DNA of 64,000 bases from Massilia psychrophila (GCF_002760665.1 NZ_PDOB01000011.1:1-64000); one strand, 5' to 3'. Shown: positions 8,647 through 18,248, counted from the first letter of the stretch. Notes: generated by a model not told the origin, from the sequence alone. Translations and numbers: made by a program.

Positions 8647-9054
8647 ATGGTAGGCATTTTACTGTTGACCCACGCGCCGCTCGGCAGGGCCTTCATCGAG
8701 GCGGTGGCGCACGTGTTCCGCGGCCAGACCGAGCGTTTCGAAGCGATCGATGTCAGCGCCGACCAGGACATCGCCGAGGTACACGAACTGGCGCGCTCAT
8801 CGATCGGGCGCCTCGACGACGGCAGCGGCGTGCTGGTGATTACCGACATCAAGGGCGGCACACCGTCGAACTGTTGCAATTCGCTGGCGGTGCCGGGCCA
8901 GGTCGAGGTGATTGCCGGCATCAGCTTGCCGATGCTGCTGCGCGCCATCACCTACCGGCGCGACAGCCTCGACGTCGTGGTGGAGATGGCGTTGGCCGGC
9001 GCCCAGAGCGGAGCGGTGCGGGTCGATAACCGGATCCGGGTCGGGCCGGATTAG
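8647..9054 (+). CDS. PTS EIIA component, mannose type (PtsM-like)
   Basis: The 135-residue protein begins MVGILLLTHAPLG with the phospho-acceptor His9, and contains DIKGGTPSNCCNSLA, both typical of EIIA of the mannose/fructose (ManX) family. No EIIB, EIIC or EIID genes are nearby, so sugar import is not indicated. In Ralstonia the equivalent PtsM-PtsH-PtsI set acts as a regulatory phosphorylation chain, and the same is inferred here. It follows gshB by one base and is followed 90 bases later by ptsH. Confidence 0.9.
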   Translation: MVGILLLTHAPLGRAFIEAVAHVFRGQTERFEAIDVSADQDIAEVHELARSSIGRLDDGSGVLVITDIKGGTPSNCCNSLAVPGQVEVIAGISLPMLLRAITYRRDSLDVVVEMALAGAQSGAVRVDNRIRVGPD

Positions 9055-9144
9055 CTGCGCAACAGGCGGTGAACCGACAATGATGATGGCGCCGTGCGGC
9101 CATCCTGTGTGGCGAGGGTTTTGTGTGACTGAGAAGATAAAGAC

Positions 9145-9414
9145 ATGATTCAACAAGAATTAGAGATCGTCAACAAGCTGGGCCTGCACGCGCGCGCCTC
9201 CGCCAAGTTCACCCAGCTCGCGGCAAAATACAAGAGCGAGATCTGGCTTACCCGCAACGGCCGGCGGGTCAACGCCAAGTCCATCATGGGCGTCATGATG
9301 CTCGCCGCCGGCAAGGGCGCCAAGGTGACCCTGGAAGCCGACGGCTTCGATGAAGCCGACGCGCTGGCAGCGCTCATCGCGCTGATCGGGGACAAGTTCG
9401 GCGAAGGCGAGTAA
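9145..9414 (+). CDS. ptsH: Phosphocarrier protein HPr
   Basis: An 89-residue HPr with the active-site KLGLHARASAKF loop (His15, phosphorylated by EI) and the Ser46 region VNAKSIMGVMML. A conserved Ser46 means HprK/P regulation is possible; that kinase is not in this window. HPr passes phosphate from EI to the EIIA gene upstream. It is followed 41 bases later by the EI gene. GAGAAGAT serves as a weak ribosome site. Confidence 0.96.
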   Translation: MIQQELEIVNKLGLHARASAKFTQLAAKYKSEIWLTRNGRRVNAKSIMGVMMLAAGKGAKVTLEADGFDEADALAALIALIGDKFGEGE

Positions 9415-9455
9415 GCCCGGTGTACGCTCCGCGCTATCCCAATACAGGACCCTCG

Positions 9456-11207
9456 ATGGCTTCGTTTACGCTCCACGGCATACCGGTTTCGCGCGGCATC
9501 GCGATCGGCCGCGCGCACCTGCTCACGCCGGCCGCCCTCGACGTCAAGCACTACCTGGTCGCCGAGGAGCGGCTCGAAGCGGAGGTGCACCGCCTGCAGC
9601 ACGCCATCGCCGAAGTCCATCGCGGCCTGCAGGCGCTGTGGACCGACCTGCCGCGCGATGCGCCGACCGAATTGGGCGCCTTCATCGACGTCCATGCGCT
9701 GATCCTGTCGGACCCGATGATTTCGGAAGCGCCGCTCGACATCATCCGCACCCGCCACTACAACGCCGAATGGGCGCTGGTGACCCAGATCGACGAACTG
9801 TCGGCGCAGTTCGACGAGATCGAGGACGAGTACCTGCGCGAGCGCAAGGCCGACATCCAGCAGGTCGCCGAGCGCGTGCTGAAGGTGCTGATGGGGACAG
9901 CGCTGCTGACGCCGCCGCGCTTGCCGAGCGACGAGTACCAGCCGCAGATGATCGTCATCGCCCACGACATTTCGCCGGCCGACATGCTGCACTTCCGCGA
10001 CCGCTCCTTCATCGGCTTCGTTACCGACGTCGGCGGCCAGAACTCGCATACGGCGATCGTTGCGCGCAGCCTCGACATCCCGGCCGCGGTCGGCATGTCG
10101 CAGGCCTCGCAGCTGATCGAGCAGGACGACTGGGTCATCATCGACGGCGACGCCGGCGTGGTGATCGCCAATCCGAGCCCGCTGGTGCTCGAGCAGTACC
10201 GCGCGCGCCAGGTGGCGCTGCTGAAGGCGCGCAAGAAGCTGCTCAAGCTGAAAAAGACGCCGGCCATCACGCGCGACGGCACGCCCATCACGCTGCTGGC
10301 CAACATCGAGTTGCCCGAGGACTGCCCGGCGGCGCTGGAGCAGGGCGCCGCCGGCGTCGGCCTGTTCCGCTCCGAGTTCCTGTTCATGGGCCGCGCCGGC
10401 CACGCTCACCTGACGCCGAGCGAAGACGAGCAGTTCGAGCAGTACCGCAAGGCGGTGGTGGCGATGAAAGGCCGTCCGGTCGTCATCCGCACCCTCGACA
10501 TCGGCGCCGACAAGCCGCTCGACCAGAGCGAGCACACCGCGCTCAACCCGGCGCTCGGGCTGCGCGCGATCCGCTATTGCCTGGCCGAGCCGCAGCTGTT
10601 CCTGACCCAGTTGCGGGCGATCCTGCGCGCCTCCGCTTTCGGCAAGGTGCGCATGCTGATCCCGATGCTGGCGCACGCGTTCGAGATCGACCAGTCGCTG
10701 GCGATGGTGGCGCAAGCCAAAGCGCAGCTGCGCGAGGCAGGCCAGAAATTCGACGACGGTATCGACGTCGGCGCCATGATCGAGATCCCGGCCGCCGCGC
10801 TGGCGCTGCCGATGTTCGTCAGGCGGATGGACTTCCTGTCGATCGGCACCAACGATTTAATCCAGTACACGCTGGCGATCGACCGCGTCGATTACGAAGT
10901 GGCGCACCTGTACAATCCGCTCCATCCGGCCGTCCTGCAGCTGATCGCCATGACCATCACGGCCGGCAAAAAAGCCGGCATCGACGTTGCCGTCTGCGGT
11001 GAGATGGCAGGCGACGTCAAGCTCACCCGCCTGCTGCTGGGCATGGGGCTGCGCGAGTTCTCGATGCACCCGGCGCAGCTGCTGGCGGTGAAACAGGAAA
11101 TCCTCGGCTGCGACCTGACCACCATCACACCGCAAACCCGCAAGATCCTGCGCTCGATGGAACCGGACGCAATCGCCCTGGCCGTCGAACAGCTGCAGGT
11201 GATATAG
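9456..11207 (+). CDS. ptsI: Phosphoenolpyruvate-protein phosphotransferase (Enzyme I)
   Basis: About 583 residues from the ATG at 9456 (MASFTLHGIPVSRGIAIGRA); a GTG at 9420 would add 12 residues. Three domains are visible: the N-terminal HPr-binding part, the swivelling phosphohistidine domain with GGQNSHTAIVAR (His198), and the C-terminal PEP-binding barrel with RSEFLFMGR, GTNDLIQYTLAIDR and VCGEMAGD. It takes phosphate from PEP and gives it to HPr. There is no N-terminal GAF domain, so it is the PtsI rather than the PtsP (nitrogen PTS) type. It is the last gene of the gsh-pts run. Confidence 0.95.
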   Translation: MASFTLHGIPVSRGIAIGRAHLLTPAALDVKHYLVAEERLEAEVHRLQHAIAEVHRGLQALWTDLPRDAPTELGAFIDVHALILSDPMISEAPLDIIRTRHYNAEWALVTQIDELSAQFDEIEDEYLRERKADIQQVAERVLKVLMGTALLTPPRLPSDEYQPQMIVIAHDISPADMLHFRDRSFIGFVTDVGGQNSHTAIVARSLDIPAAVGMSQASQLIEQDDWVIIDGDAGVVIANPSPLVLEQYRARQVALLKARKKLLKLKKTPAITRDGTPITLLANIELPEDCPAALEQGAAGVGLFRSEFLFMGRAGHAHLTPSEDEQFEQYRKAVVAMKGRPVVIRTLDIGADKPLDQSEHTALNPALGLRAIRYCLAEPQLFLTQLRAILRASAFGKVRMLIPMLAHAFEIDQSLAMVAQAKAQLREAGQKFDDGIDVGAMIEIPAAALALPMFVRRMDFLSIGTNDLIQYTLAIDRVDYEVAHLYNPLHPAVLQLIAMTITAGKKAGIDVAVCGEMAGDVKLTRLLLGMGLREFSMHPAQLLAVKQEILGCDLTTITPQTRKILRSMEPDAIALAVEQLQVI

Positions 11208-11213
11208 GGCTCT

Positions 11214-11254
11214 TAGGGTCTGACCCCGGTGCGTGATCTGGAGCCCGACCCCGG
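11214..11254. repeat. GGGTCTGACCCC-type repeat remnant
   Basis: AGGGTCTGACCCCGG (11214-11228) and GAGCCCGACCCCGG (11241-11254) lie in the gap between ptsI and metX. The core GGGTCTGACCC is itself palindromic and is the same as in the two larger inverted-repeat units at 60.6-60.8 kb. It looks like a decayed copy of that dispersed element. Confidence 0.55.
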
Positions 11255-11298
11255 TTTGCCTGCATTTTATTCGTCCCCTTAAATTATTTGCGACCCAC

Positions 11299-12474
11299 AT
11301 GCCATCCATCGGAATAGTCTCACCGCAAGCAATGCACTTCGCCGAACCGCTGCACCTGCAAAGCGGCGCGCAGCTGGCCGGCTACACGCTGATGTACGAA
11401 ACCTACGGCGCCCTCAACGCGGACAAGTCGAACGCGGTGCTGGTGTGCCATGCGCTCAACGCCTCGCACCACGTGGCCGGCGTGTACGCCGACGAGCCGA
11501 AAAAAGTCGGCTGGTGGGACAACATGGTCGGGCCGGGCAAGCCGCTCGACACCGACCGTTTCTTCGTCATCGGCGTCAACAACCTCGGCTCCTGCTTCGG
11601 CTCGACCGGCCCGATGCACGTCAACCCGGCCACCGGCAAGCCGTACGGCGCCGCCTTCCCGGTGGTGACGGTGGAAGACTGGGTGGTGGCGCAGGCGCGC
11701 CTGGCCGACGAGCTCGGCATCGTGCAATTCGCCGCGGTGATGGGCGGCTCACTCGGCGGCATGCAGGCGCTGGCCTGGTCGATCATGTATCCGCTGCGGC
11801 TGCGCAACTGCGTGGTGATCGCCTCGACGCCCAAGCTCACGGCCCAGAACATCGCCTTCAACGACGTCGCCCGCCAGGCGATTTTGTCCGATCCGGATTA
11901 CCATGGCGGCGACTTCTACGAGCACGGCGTGGTGCCGAAGAACGGCCTGCGGGTGGCCCGCATGGTTGGCCACATCACGTATTTGTCGGACGACGACATG
12001 GCCGAAAAATTCGGCCGCAAGCTGCGCAACGCCGCCGGGAGCAATGACTACAAGTTCGACTTCGGCATCGATTTCGAAATCGAATCCTATCTGCGCTACC
12101 AGGGCGACAAGTTCTCCGAATACTTTGACGCCAATACCTACCTCTTGATCACCAAGGCGCTCGACTATTTTGATCCGGCGCGCGCCTGCGACGGCGACCT
12201 TGAGCGCGCGCTGGCCGATACCCGGGCCGACTTCTATGTCGCCTCGTTCACCACCGACTGGCGCTTTTCGCCCGAACGCTCGCGCGAGATCGTGCAGGCA
12301 CTGGTGTGCAACCGGCGCCGCGTATCGTACGCCGAGATCGACGCGCCGCACGGCCACGACGCCTTTTTGCTCGACGACGCGCGCTACATGAACATGGTGC
12401 GCGCCTGGTACGGGCGGATCTGGGACGGGCTCGACCAAAAACAGGTGGACCACAGCACAACGGAGCACGCATGA
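11299..12474 (+). CDS. metX: Homoserine O-acyltransferase (MetX)
   Basis: The 391-residue alpha/beta hydrolase-fold enzyme carries the nucleophile elbow [12 protein letters not shown] and a C-terminal catalytic [10 protein letters not shown]. It activates homoserine by acylation in methionine synthesis; several proteobacterial MetX enzymes use succinyl-CoA, and the substrate cannot be settled by eye. The ATG at 11299 ([20 protein letters not shown]) is chosen over an upstream frame extension that has no family character. Its stop overlaps the metW start by four bases (ATGA), so the two are translationally coupled. Confidence 0.95.
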   Translation: MPSIGIVSPQAMHFAEPLHLQSGAQLAGYTLMYETYGALNADKSNAVLVCHALNASHHVAGVYADEPKKVGWWDNMVGPGKPLDTDRFFVIGVNNLGSCFGSTGPMHVNPATGKPYGAAFPVVTVEDWVVAQARLADELGIVQFAAVMGGSLGGMQALAWSIMYPLRLRNCVVIASTPKLTAQNIAFNDVARQAILSDPDYHGGDFYEHGVVPKNGLRVARMVGHITYLSDDDMAEKFGRKLRNAAGSNDYKFDFGIDFEIESYLRYQGDKFSEYFDANTYLLITKALDYFDPARACDGDLERALADTRADFYVASFTTDWRFSPERSREIVQALVCNRRRVSYAEIDAPHGHDAFLLDDARYMNMVRAWYGRIWDGLDQKQVDHSTTEHA

Positions 12475-13091
12475 ATTTCCAGGAACTGTCCAGCGAGCGT
12501 CCCGACCTCGCTTTCATCGCCCACTGGGTGCCGGCCGGATCGCACGTGCTCGACGTTGGCTGTGGCGACGGCGCCATGATGCACTACCTGCAGACCGACA
12601 AGGCCTGCAGCGGTTACGGCATCGAGATCGCCGACAATAAACTGCTTGAGTCAGCCCAGCGCGGCATCAACGTCATCCAGCAGGACATGGAAAAAGGCCT
12701 CGCCATCTTCGGCGACAATTCCTTCGACACGGTGCTGTGCCTGCAGTCGCTGCAGATGATGCAGCACGTCGAGGCGCTGCTGCGCGATATCGTGCGGGTC
12801 GGCGCCGAGGCGATCGTCTCGTTCCCCAACTTCGCCTACTGGCCGCACCGCGTGGCGCTGGCGCGCGGACGCATGCCGGTGTCCAAGACGCTGCCTTACC
12901 AGTGGTACGACACGCCCAACGTACGCTGCGCAACCATTTTCGACTTCGAGGAGCTGGCCGCCGAATGCGGCCTCGAAGTGCTCGAGCGCGTGGCGCTGGC
13001 CGAAGGCGGCCGGCCGGTCTCGTTCCTGCCCAACCTGCGCGGCAGCCTGGCGGTGTTCCGGCTGCGCAAAAAAGCGCGTCCCGGAGCCTGA
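12471..13091 (+). CDS. metW: Methionine biosynthesis protein MetW
   Basis: A 206-residue SAM-methyltransferase-like protein with the glycine motif [16 protein letters not shown] near residues 24-39 and the family segment [20 protein letters not shown]. MetW is needed together with MetX for homoserine acylation in many proteobacteria, and is not known to methylate in that role. It starts inside the metX stop (ATGA overlap), which supports a joint complex. The downstream gene is separated by about 130 bases with a possible promoter. Confidence 0.94.
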   Translation: MNFQELSSERPDLAFIAHWVPAGSHVLDVGCGDGAMMHYLQTDKACSGYGIEIADNKLLESAQRGINVIQQDMEKGLAIFGDNSFDTVLCLQSLQMMQHVEALLRDIVRVGAEAIVSFPNFAYWPHRVALARGRMPVSKTLPYQWYDTPNVRCATIFDFEELAAECGLEVLERVALAEGGRPVSFLPNLRGSLAVFRLRKKARPGA

Positions 13092-13150
13092 ACATGACCG
13101 CCACCAGCCCCGAGCTTGCCAGCGGTTTTATCGTGGCGGAAACAGGCTGG

Positions 13151-13178
13151 TTGCTGGACGTTTATCGTGTGCTATATG
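13151..13178 (+). promoter_or_regulatory. Weak candidate sigma-70 promoter before the M48 gene
   Basis: TTGCTG (13151-13156) and TATATG (13173-13178) are separated by 16 bases and lie about 50 bases before the M48 peptidase start. The spacing is acceptable and the boxes are near consensus, but this is a visual match only. Confidence 0.35.
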
Positions 13179-13231
13179 CTGGCGTTTCCTGCCATGATAA
13201 CGCTACCTGAAATCGCTCCATGGAACCGACA

Positions 13232-14113
13232 ATGAAAAACTTGAAATGCCTGGTCTTGCTGGTCGCGCTGCTTGGCGGCGCCGGTATCGCGCCGGCCGCC
13301 GAGGCGCAGCAAGTGGTGCAGGACGGAATTGAAGTAACCAAACTTTCGCGTTGGCGCCACTTGCAACCGCAAGCCGCGGTCGACCAGCAGGCGTCGCAGC
13401 AGTACGCCGGCCTGTTGGCCGAGGCCCAGCAAAACGGCGTGCTGGTGCCGGAAACCCATCCGCAGGTCGTGCGCCTGCGCGCCATTGCCAAGCGCATCAT
13501 CCCGTTTGCGACCCGCTGGAATCCGGAAGCGGCGCAATGGAAGTGGCAGGTCAACCTGCTCAACTCGAAGCAGGTCAACGCCTTTTGCATGCCGGGCGGG
13601 CGTATCGCTTTTTTCACCGGCATCCTCACTTCGCTGAAACTGACCGACGACGAAGTGGCAGCCGTGATGGGCCATGAAATCGCCCACGCGCTGCGCGAGC
13701 ACGGGCGCGAGCGCGCGGCCAAGTCGACCGCCACCGGGGTCGTCAGCCGCATCATCGGCGCCGGCGTCGCCGCCTATACGGGAATCGACCCGCGGCTGAC
13801 CGACGTTGCCACCAACGCCCTTGGCCAGATGGTGGTGCTGAAGTTTTCACGCGACGAAGAACGCGAAGCCGACCTGATCGGCCTCGACTTGGCGGCGCGC
13901 GCCGGGTTCGACCCGCGTGCCGGCGTCGCGTTGTGGCAGAAGATGGGTGCGCTGAACAAGCGCGCGCCGGTCGAGTTGCTGTCGACCCACCCGGGCGGCC
14001 AGGATCGCATCGACCAGATCAACGCCCACATGAACGTGCTGCTGCCGCTGTACGCGCGCAGCCAGGGCGTGAACCCCGCCAGATTGCCGGCCTATCGCAC
14101 AGCGCAGAACTGA
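13232..14113 (+). CDS. M48-family metallopeptidase, secreted
   Basis: About 293 residues from the ATG at 13232, chosen because a signal peptide begins there (MKNLKCLVLLVALLGGAGIA, cleavage probably at AEA-QQ) and GGAACC lies just upstream; an ATG at 13220 adds four residues. The zinc site GHEIAHALREHGRER and a downstream EREADLIGLD motif (third ligand) are intact. Family members such as BepA/LoiP are periplasmic proteases in outer-membrane quality control. There is no TPR domain after the catalytic part, so it is LoiP-like in size. Substrate unknown. Confidence 0.88.
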   Translation: MKNLKCLVLLVALLGGAGIAPAAEAQQVVQDGIEVTKLSRWRHLQPQAAVDQQASQQYAGLLAEAQQNGVLVPETHPQVVRLRAIAKRIIPFATRWNPEAAQWKWQVNLLNSKQVNAFCMPGGRIAFFTGILTSLKLTDDEVAAVMGHEIAHALREHGRERAAKSTATGVVSRIIGAGVAAYTGIDPRLTDVATNALGQMVVLKFSRDEEREADLIGLDLAARAGFDPRAGVALWQKMGALNKRAPVELLSTHPGGQDRIDQINAHMNVLLPLYARSQGVNPARLPAYRTAQN

Positions 14114-14114
14114 G

Positions 14115-15050
14115 ATGGAACGGCCCCGGATGGGACGGCAAGCGTCTGCCAACGCCGTCGCTGCGCTGCCGATCGTCAACGGTGTGGGTCCGAGCTACCT
14201 GTGGCTGCCGCACGGCAGCGGCGGCGCCATGATCGGCTTCCTGATCGCGCAGTTCCCGGCCGTCGGCGAAGCGGCCTGGCGCGACCGCATGGCGCGCGGC
14301 CAGGTAGTCGACGGCGCCGGCGCCAGGCTGGCGCCCGACAGCGTGGTGCGCTCCGGCACGCGCATCTGGTACTACCGCGAGCTCGAGGCCGAAACGGCGA
14401 TTCCGTATCAGGAGCAGGTACTGTTCCAGGATGAGCACCTGGTGGTCGCCGACAAGCCGCACTTCCTGCCGATGGCGCCGGCCGGGCGCTTCTTGCGCGA
14501 GACCTTGCTGGTGCGCTTAAAACTCAGGCTGGGCATCGACGACCTGGTGCCGATTCACCGCCTGGATCGCGAAACCGCCGGCGTGGTGCTGTTCTCGTCG
14601 AATGTCGCCAGCCGCGGCGCCTACCAGTCGCTGTTCCAGAAACGCCGGGTGTCGAAGGCGTACGAGGCGCTGGCGGCGCCGCTCGAGAACCTGGCCTGGC
14701 CGCATGTCCACCGCAGCCTGATGGTCGAAGGCACGCCGTTCTTTCGCATGCGCGAAGTGGCCGGCGCGCCGAATTCGGAAACCAGCATCCAGATGGCCGG
14801 CATGCAGGGCGAACTGGCGCTATACCGATTGCAGCCGCACACCGGCCGCAAGCACCAGCTGCGGGTGCACATGGCGTCCCTCGGCGCGCCGATCGCCAAC
14901 GACGCTTTCTATCCCGATGCGCAGCCGTGCCGGGGCGACGATTTTACGCGCCCGCTGCAGCTGCTGGCGCGTTCGATTGCGTTCACCGATCCCTTGAGCG
15001 GAAAAGAGCGCGAGTTTTTCAGCGAACGCCGCCTCGTTTATAGCGAGTAG
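14115..15050 (+). CDS. RluA-family pseudouridine synthase
   Basis: The 311-residue product has the RluA family active-site segment VPIHRLDRETAGVVLFS, whose Asp is catalytic, and the later motifs GRKHQLRVHMASLGAPI. About 90 residues precede the catalytic domain and contain a possible S4-like region. It isomerises uridine in rRNA or tRNA; which position cannot be told. It begins two bases after the M48 gene. Its 3' end overlaps the 3' end of xthA on the other strand by 13 bases. Confidence 0.88.
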   Translation: MERPRMGRQASANAVAALPIVNGVGPSYLWLPHGSGGAMIGFLIAQFPAVGEAAWRDRMARGQVVDGAGARLAPDSVVRSGTRIWYYRELEAETAIPYQEQVLFQDEHLVVADKPHFLPMAPAGRFLRETLLVRLKLRLGIDDLVPIHRLDRETAGVVLFSSNVASRGAYQSLFQKRRVSKAYEALAAPLENLAWPHVHRSLMVEGTPFFRMREVAGAPNSETSIQMAGMQGELALYRLQPHTGRKHQLRVHMASLGAPIANDAFYPDAQPCRGDDFTRPLQLLARSIAFTDPLSGKEREFFSERRLVYSE

Positions 15051-15808
15051 TCGATGATTAACGGGGCGTGGTCCGAAAACCGCTCGTCCTTGTAGATCGA
15101 GACGGTGTGCGCCTGCGACGCGATGCCGGGCGTGGCGACGTGATAGTCGATGCGCCATCCGACGTTCTTGGCGTATGCCTGGCCGCGGTTGCTCCACCAG
15201 GTGTACTGCTCTTCGCGCTTGTCGATGCCGCGGTGGACATCGACCAGGCCGACTTCGTCGAACACGCGTGTAAGCCACTGACGCTCTTGCGGAAGAAAAC
15301 CCGAGTTCTTCTTGTTGCCCTTCCAGTTCTTCAGGTCGATCTCGTTGTGGGCGATGTTCCAGTCGCCGCAGATGACGATTTCGCGGCCTTCGGCTTTCAG
15401 TTCCACCAAGTGCGGCAGGAAGCGCTCCATAAAGCGAAACTTGGCTTCCTGGCGTTCCGGCGATGAGGAGCCGGACGGGCAGTAGACCGAGATGACGGTC
15501 AGGTTGCCGAAGTCGCAGCGCGTGTAGCGGCCTTCGGCGTCGAATTCGCTGCAGCCGAAACCGATACGCTTGGCGTCCGGCTGCGTGCGGCTGTAGACGC
15601 CGGTGCCCGAGTAGCCTTTTTTCTCGGCGTAGTGGAAGTGGCCGTGGTAGCCGCCAGGGGCAAGGAATTCCTCGGTCATGTCGGCTTCCTGGGCTTTCAG
15701 TTCCTGCACGCAGATAAAGTCCGCGTCTTGCGCCGCCATCCAGTTGAAAAAGCCTTTTTTATGGGCGGAGCGGATACCGTTGAGGTTGGCGGAAATGATT
15801 TTTGGCAT
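15038..15808 (-). CDS. xthA: Exodeoxyribonuclease III
   Basis: A 256-residue AP endonuclease/exonuclease of the EEP fold. The start MPKIISANLNGIRSAHKKG fits the family exactly, so the ATG at 15808 is preferred over an upstream extension. Motifs seen are CVQELKAQ (metal-binding Glu), ICGDWNIAHNEIDL and the C-terminal RIDYHVAT and FSDHAPLIID (catalytic His). It acts in base excision repair at abasic sites. It is divergent from pyrE, with 96 bases between the starts. Confidence 0.95.
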   Translation of the reverse strand: MPKIISANLNGIRSAHKKGFFNWMAAQDADFICVQELKAQEADMTEEFLAPGGYHGHFHYAEKKGYSGTGVYSRTQPDAKRIGFGCSEFDAEGRYTRCDFGNLTVISVYCPSGSSSPERQEAKFRFMERFLPHLVELKAEGREIVICGDWNIAHNEIDLKNWKGNKKNSGFLPQERQWLTRVFDEVGLVDVHRGIDKREEQYTWWSNRGQAYAKNVGWRIDYHVATPGIASQAHTVSIYKDERFSDHAPLIIDYSL

Positions 15809-15904
15809 GGTTTCAGGGGCAAAAGAAGGAGAGCGATGGCGCTGGCCGTGGCGCCGGATTAAAATACAGCCACATTTCATCACAGACAAACAACAGGGGT
15901 TATT

Positions 15905-16582
15905 GTGCACAATTTGCGGCAACAGTTTATCGCGTTTTCCGTCTCAACGGGGGTGCTGCGCTTTGGCGAATTTACGACCAAGGCGGGGCGCTTGTCGCCG
16001 TATTTTTTTAATGCCGGCCTGTTCCACGAAGGCGCCACGCTGGGCCAGCTGGCCCAGTTCTATGCGCAGACCCTGCTCGACGCCAAGGTCGAATTCGACA
16101 TGCTGTTCGGCCCCGCGTACAAGGGCATCACGCTGGCCAGCGCCACCGCGGTCGCGCTGGCGGGCAAGGGGCACAACACCGCGTTCGCCTTCAACCGCAA
16201 GGAAGCGAAGGACCACGGCGAGGGCGGCACCATCGTCGGCGCCAAGCTCGCGGGCAAGGTGGTCATCATCGACGACGTGATTTCGGCCGGCACCTCGGTG
16301 CGCGAATCGGTGGACATGATCCGCGCCGCCGGCGCCGAGCCATGCGCGGTGCTGATCGCCCTCGACCGGATGGAGCGCTCCGGCACCGACGGCGCCTTGT
16401 CGGCCAGTTCGGCGGTGCAGGAAGTAAGCCGCGAATTCGGCATCCCGGTGATCTCGATCGGTAACCTCGACGACTTGTTCAGCTATTTGTCCGAGGCCGA
16501 AGGCGAAGCAGGGGCGGATCCGCAATTGGCGCAATACCGTGAGGCGGTGTCGAGCTACCGCGCACGGTACGGTATCGCGTAA
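15905..16582 (+). CDS. pyrE: Orotate phosphoribosyltransferase
   Basis: A 225-residue type I PRTase with the PRPP-binding motif [13 protein letters not shown], the substrate loop [13 protein letters not shown] and the N-terminal [16 protein letters not shown]. It makes orotidine monophosphate in pyrimidine synthesis. The GTG start has AGGGG upstream. The gene stands alone, and a large palindromic repeat follows and may act as its 3' end structure. Confidence 0.96.
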   Translation: MHNLRQQFIAFSVSTGVLRFGEFTTKAGRLSPYFFNAGLFHEGATLGQLAQFYAQTLLDAKVEFDMLFGPAYKGITLASATAVALAGKGHNTAFAFNRKEAKDHGEGGTIVGAKLAGKVVIIDDVISAGTSVRESVDMIRAAGAEPCAVLIALDRMERSGTDGALSASSAVQEVSREFGIPVISIGNLDDLFSYLSEAEGEAGADPQLAQYREAVSSYRARYGIA

Positions 16583-16605
16583 GAGTAATAACGTTTACAT
16601 TTGAA

Positions 16606-16726
16606 ACGTCGTCCTCGCGCATGCGGGGACCCCATTTCGACGAGCAGAGTTGTCAGCGTTCGGCGATGTTCACCGCCGCTGTCAATGCGCACGCAAATTG
16701 GATCCCCGCGTGCGCGAGGATGACGT
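16606..16726. repeat. Dispersed inverted-repeat element between pyrE and gatB
   Basis: Left arm 16606-16634 and right arm 16698-16726 are near-perfect inverted copies (about 25 of 29 positions match) flanking about 63 bases. Each arm is itself palindromic (CCTCGCGCATGCGGGG and CCCCGCGTGCGCGAGG), so each can form its own hairpin or both can pair as one long stem. The arm GTCATCC-CGCG-CGGGGATCC belongs to a type of intergenic repeat common in beta- and gammaproteobacteria. It sits between the convergent pyrE and gatB and may help terminate both. A degenerate copy lies at 7507-7605. Confidence 0.8.
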
Positions 16727-16760
16727 CACCTTGTGCGTCGGGCGTGGTAAGAGTTGACGT

Positions 16761-18221
16761 TTAACCCGCCAGCTTCTTCTTCAACAGTTCCGTCAACTGC
16801 GCCGGATTGGCCTTGCCCTTCGAGGCCTTCATCGCCTGGCCGATCAGCGCGTTGATCGCCGCCTCTTTGCCGGCGCGGTACTGCTCGACCGACTTGGCAT
16901 TTGCCGCCAGCACCTCGTCGACAATGGACGCCAAAGCGCCGCTGTCCGAAATCTGGCGTAATCCCTTCTGATCGATGATCAGGTCGGCGATTTTTTCATC
17001 CGTCGACTTCGCTTCCCACATCGCCGCGAACACTTCTTTGGCGATCTTGTTCGAAATCGTGCCGTCGGCGATCCGCACCAGCAGCAGCGCCAGTTGCGAC
17101 GCTTCGACGGGAGCGTGTGCGATGTCGACGTTTTCGCGGTTTAAAGTCGAGGCGACGTCGCCCATCAGCCAGTTGGCCGCCATTTTGCCGTTCTGCTTGC
17201 CGGCGATCGCCACCACCGCTTCGAAATACGCCGCCATCTGGTGCGATTGCGTCAATATCAGCGCATCGTATTCGGCCAGGCCGTAGTCGGCAGCGAAGCG
17301 GATGCGCATGGCCGCCGGCAGTTCCGGCATGTCGGCTTTTATACGCGCGATCCAGTCAGGCGAAATGGTCAAAGGCGGCAGGTCCGGATCCGGGAAGTAG
17401 CGGTAGTCCTGGGCGTCTTCCTTGGTGCGCATGGCGCGCGTTTCCTTGCGGTCCGGATCCCAAAGACGGGTCGCCTGCACCACCTTGCCGCCGTCCTCGA
17501 TCAGTTCGATCTGGCGCCGCACTTCGTAATGCACGGCTTCCTCGATGAAGCGGAACGAGTTCAGGTTCTTGATTTCGCAGCGGGTGCCCAATTCGGTTGT
17601 GCCGAGCGGGCGTACCGAGACGTTGACGTCGCAGCGAAACGAGCCTTCCTGCATGTTGCCGTCGCAAATGCCCAGCCACACTACCAGCGAGTGCAGCGCT
17701 TTGGCGTAGGCGACCGCTTCGGCGGCGCTGCGCATTTCCGGCTCGGAGACGATTTCGAGCAGCGGCGTGCCGGCCCGGTTCAAGTCGATGCCGGTCATGC
17801 CGGCATAGTCTTCGTGCAGCGACTTGCCGGCGTCTTCCTCGAGGTGGGCACGGGTCAGGTGAATGGTGCGGGTTTCAAACTTGCCGTCTTTTTCGAAGCC
17901 GAAACTGACCTGGCCGCCGATCACCACCGGATCGGCGAACTGGCTGATCTGGTAGCCCTTGGGCAGGTCGGGATAAAAATAGTTCTTGCGCGCGAAAACC
18001 GAGTGCGGCGCGATGTGCGCGTTGACCGCCAGGCCGAAGCGGATCGCGCGTTCGACCGCGCCTTTGTTCATCACCGGCAGCACACCGGGCAGCGCCAGGT
18101 CGACCGGGCTGGACTGGGTGTTCGGCTCGGCGCCGAAGCGGATCGCGCTGCCGCTGAAGATTTTCGAATTGGTCGTGAGCTGCACGTGGTTCTCAAGACC
18201 GATGACGACTTCCCATTGCAT
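16761..18221 (-). CDS. gatB: Asp-tRNA(Asn)/Glu-tRNA(Gln) amidotransferase subunit B
   Basis: A 486-residue GatB starting [20 protein letters not shown], with the kinase-like cradle domain motifs [13 protein letters not shown] and [13 protein letters not shown] and a C-terminal YqeY-like tail. It activates the mischarged Glu or Asp on tRNA for amidation by GatA. AGAGAG lies before the ATG. It is the last of the minus-strand gatC-gatA-gatB set, 27 bases after gatA. Confidence 0.96.
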   Translation of the reverse strand: MQWEVVIGLENHVQLTTNSKIFSGSAIRFGAEPNTQSSPVDLALPGVLPVMNKGAVERAIRFGLAVNAHIAPHSVFARKNYFYPDLPKGYQISQFADPVVIGGQVSFGFEKDGKFETRTIHLTRAHLEEDAGKSLHEDYAGMTGIDLNRAGTPLLEIVSEPEMRSAAEAVAYAKALHSLVVWLGICDGNMQEGSFRCDVNVSVRPLGTTELGTRCEIKNLNSFRFIEEAVHYEVRRQIELIEDGGKVVQATRLWDPDRKETRAMRTKEDAQDYRYFPDPDLPPLTISPDWIARIKADMPELPAAMRIRFAADYGLAEYDALILTQSHQMAAYFEAVVAIAGKQNGKMAANWLMGDVASTLNRENVDIAHAPVEASQLALLLVRIADGTISNKIAKEVFAAMWEAKSTDEKIADLIIDQKGLRQISDSGALASIVDEVLAANAKSVEQYRAGKEAAINALIGQAMKASKGKANPAQLTELLKKKLAG

Positions 18222-18248
18222 AGTGTTCTCTCTTTTCTGCTGGCCGGC

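Noticed and set aside
9150-10715. A 521-codon minus-strand open frame across ptsH and ptsI
   Set aside because: It is a high-GC shadow of well-recognised HPr and EI genes, with a very Arg/Asp/Val-rich composition and no domain.
13094-13210. A 38-codon open frame after metW starting MTATSPELASGF
   Set aside because: It is short, has no ribosome site of note and ends in sequence that looks like the promoter of the next gene. It could be the eroded start of a lost gene, but there is no evidence to say so.
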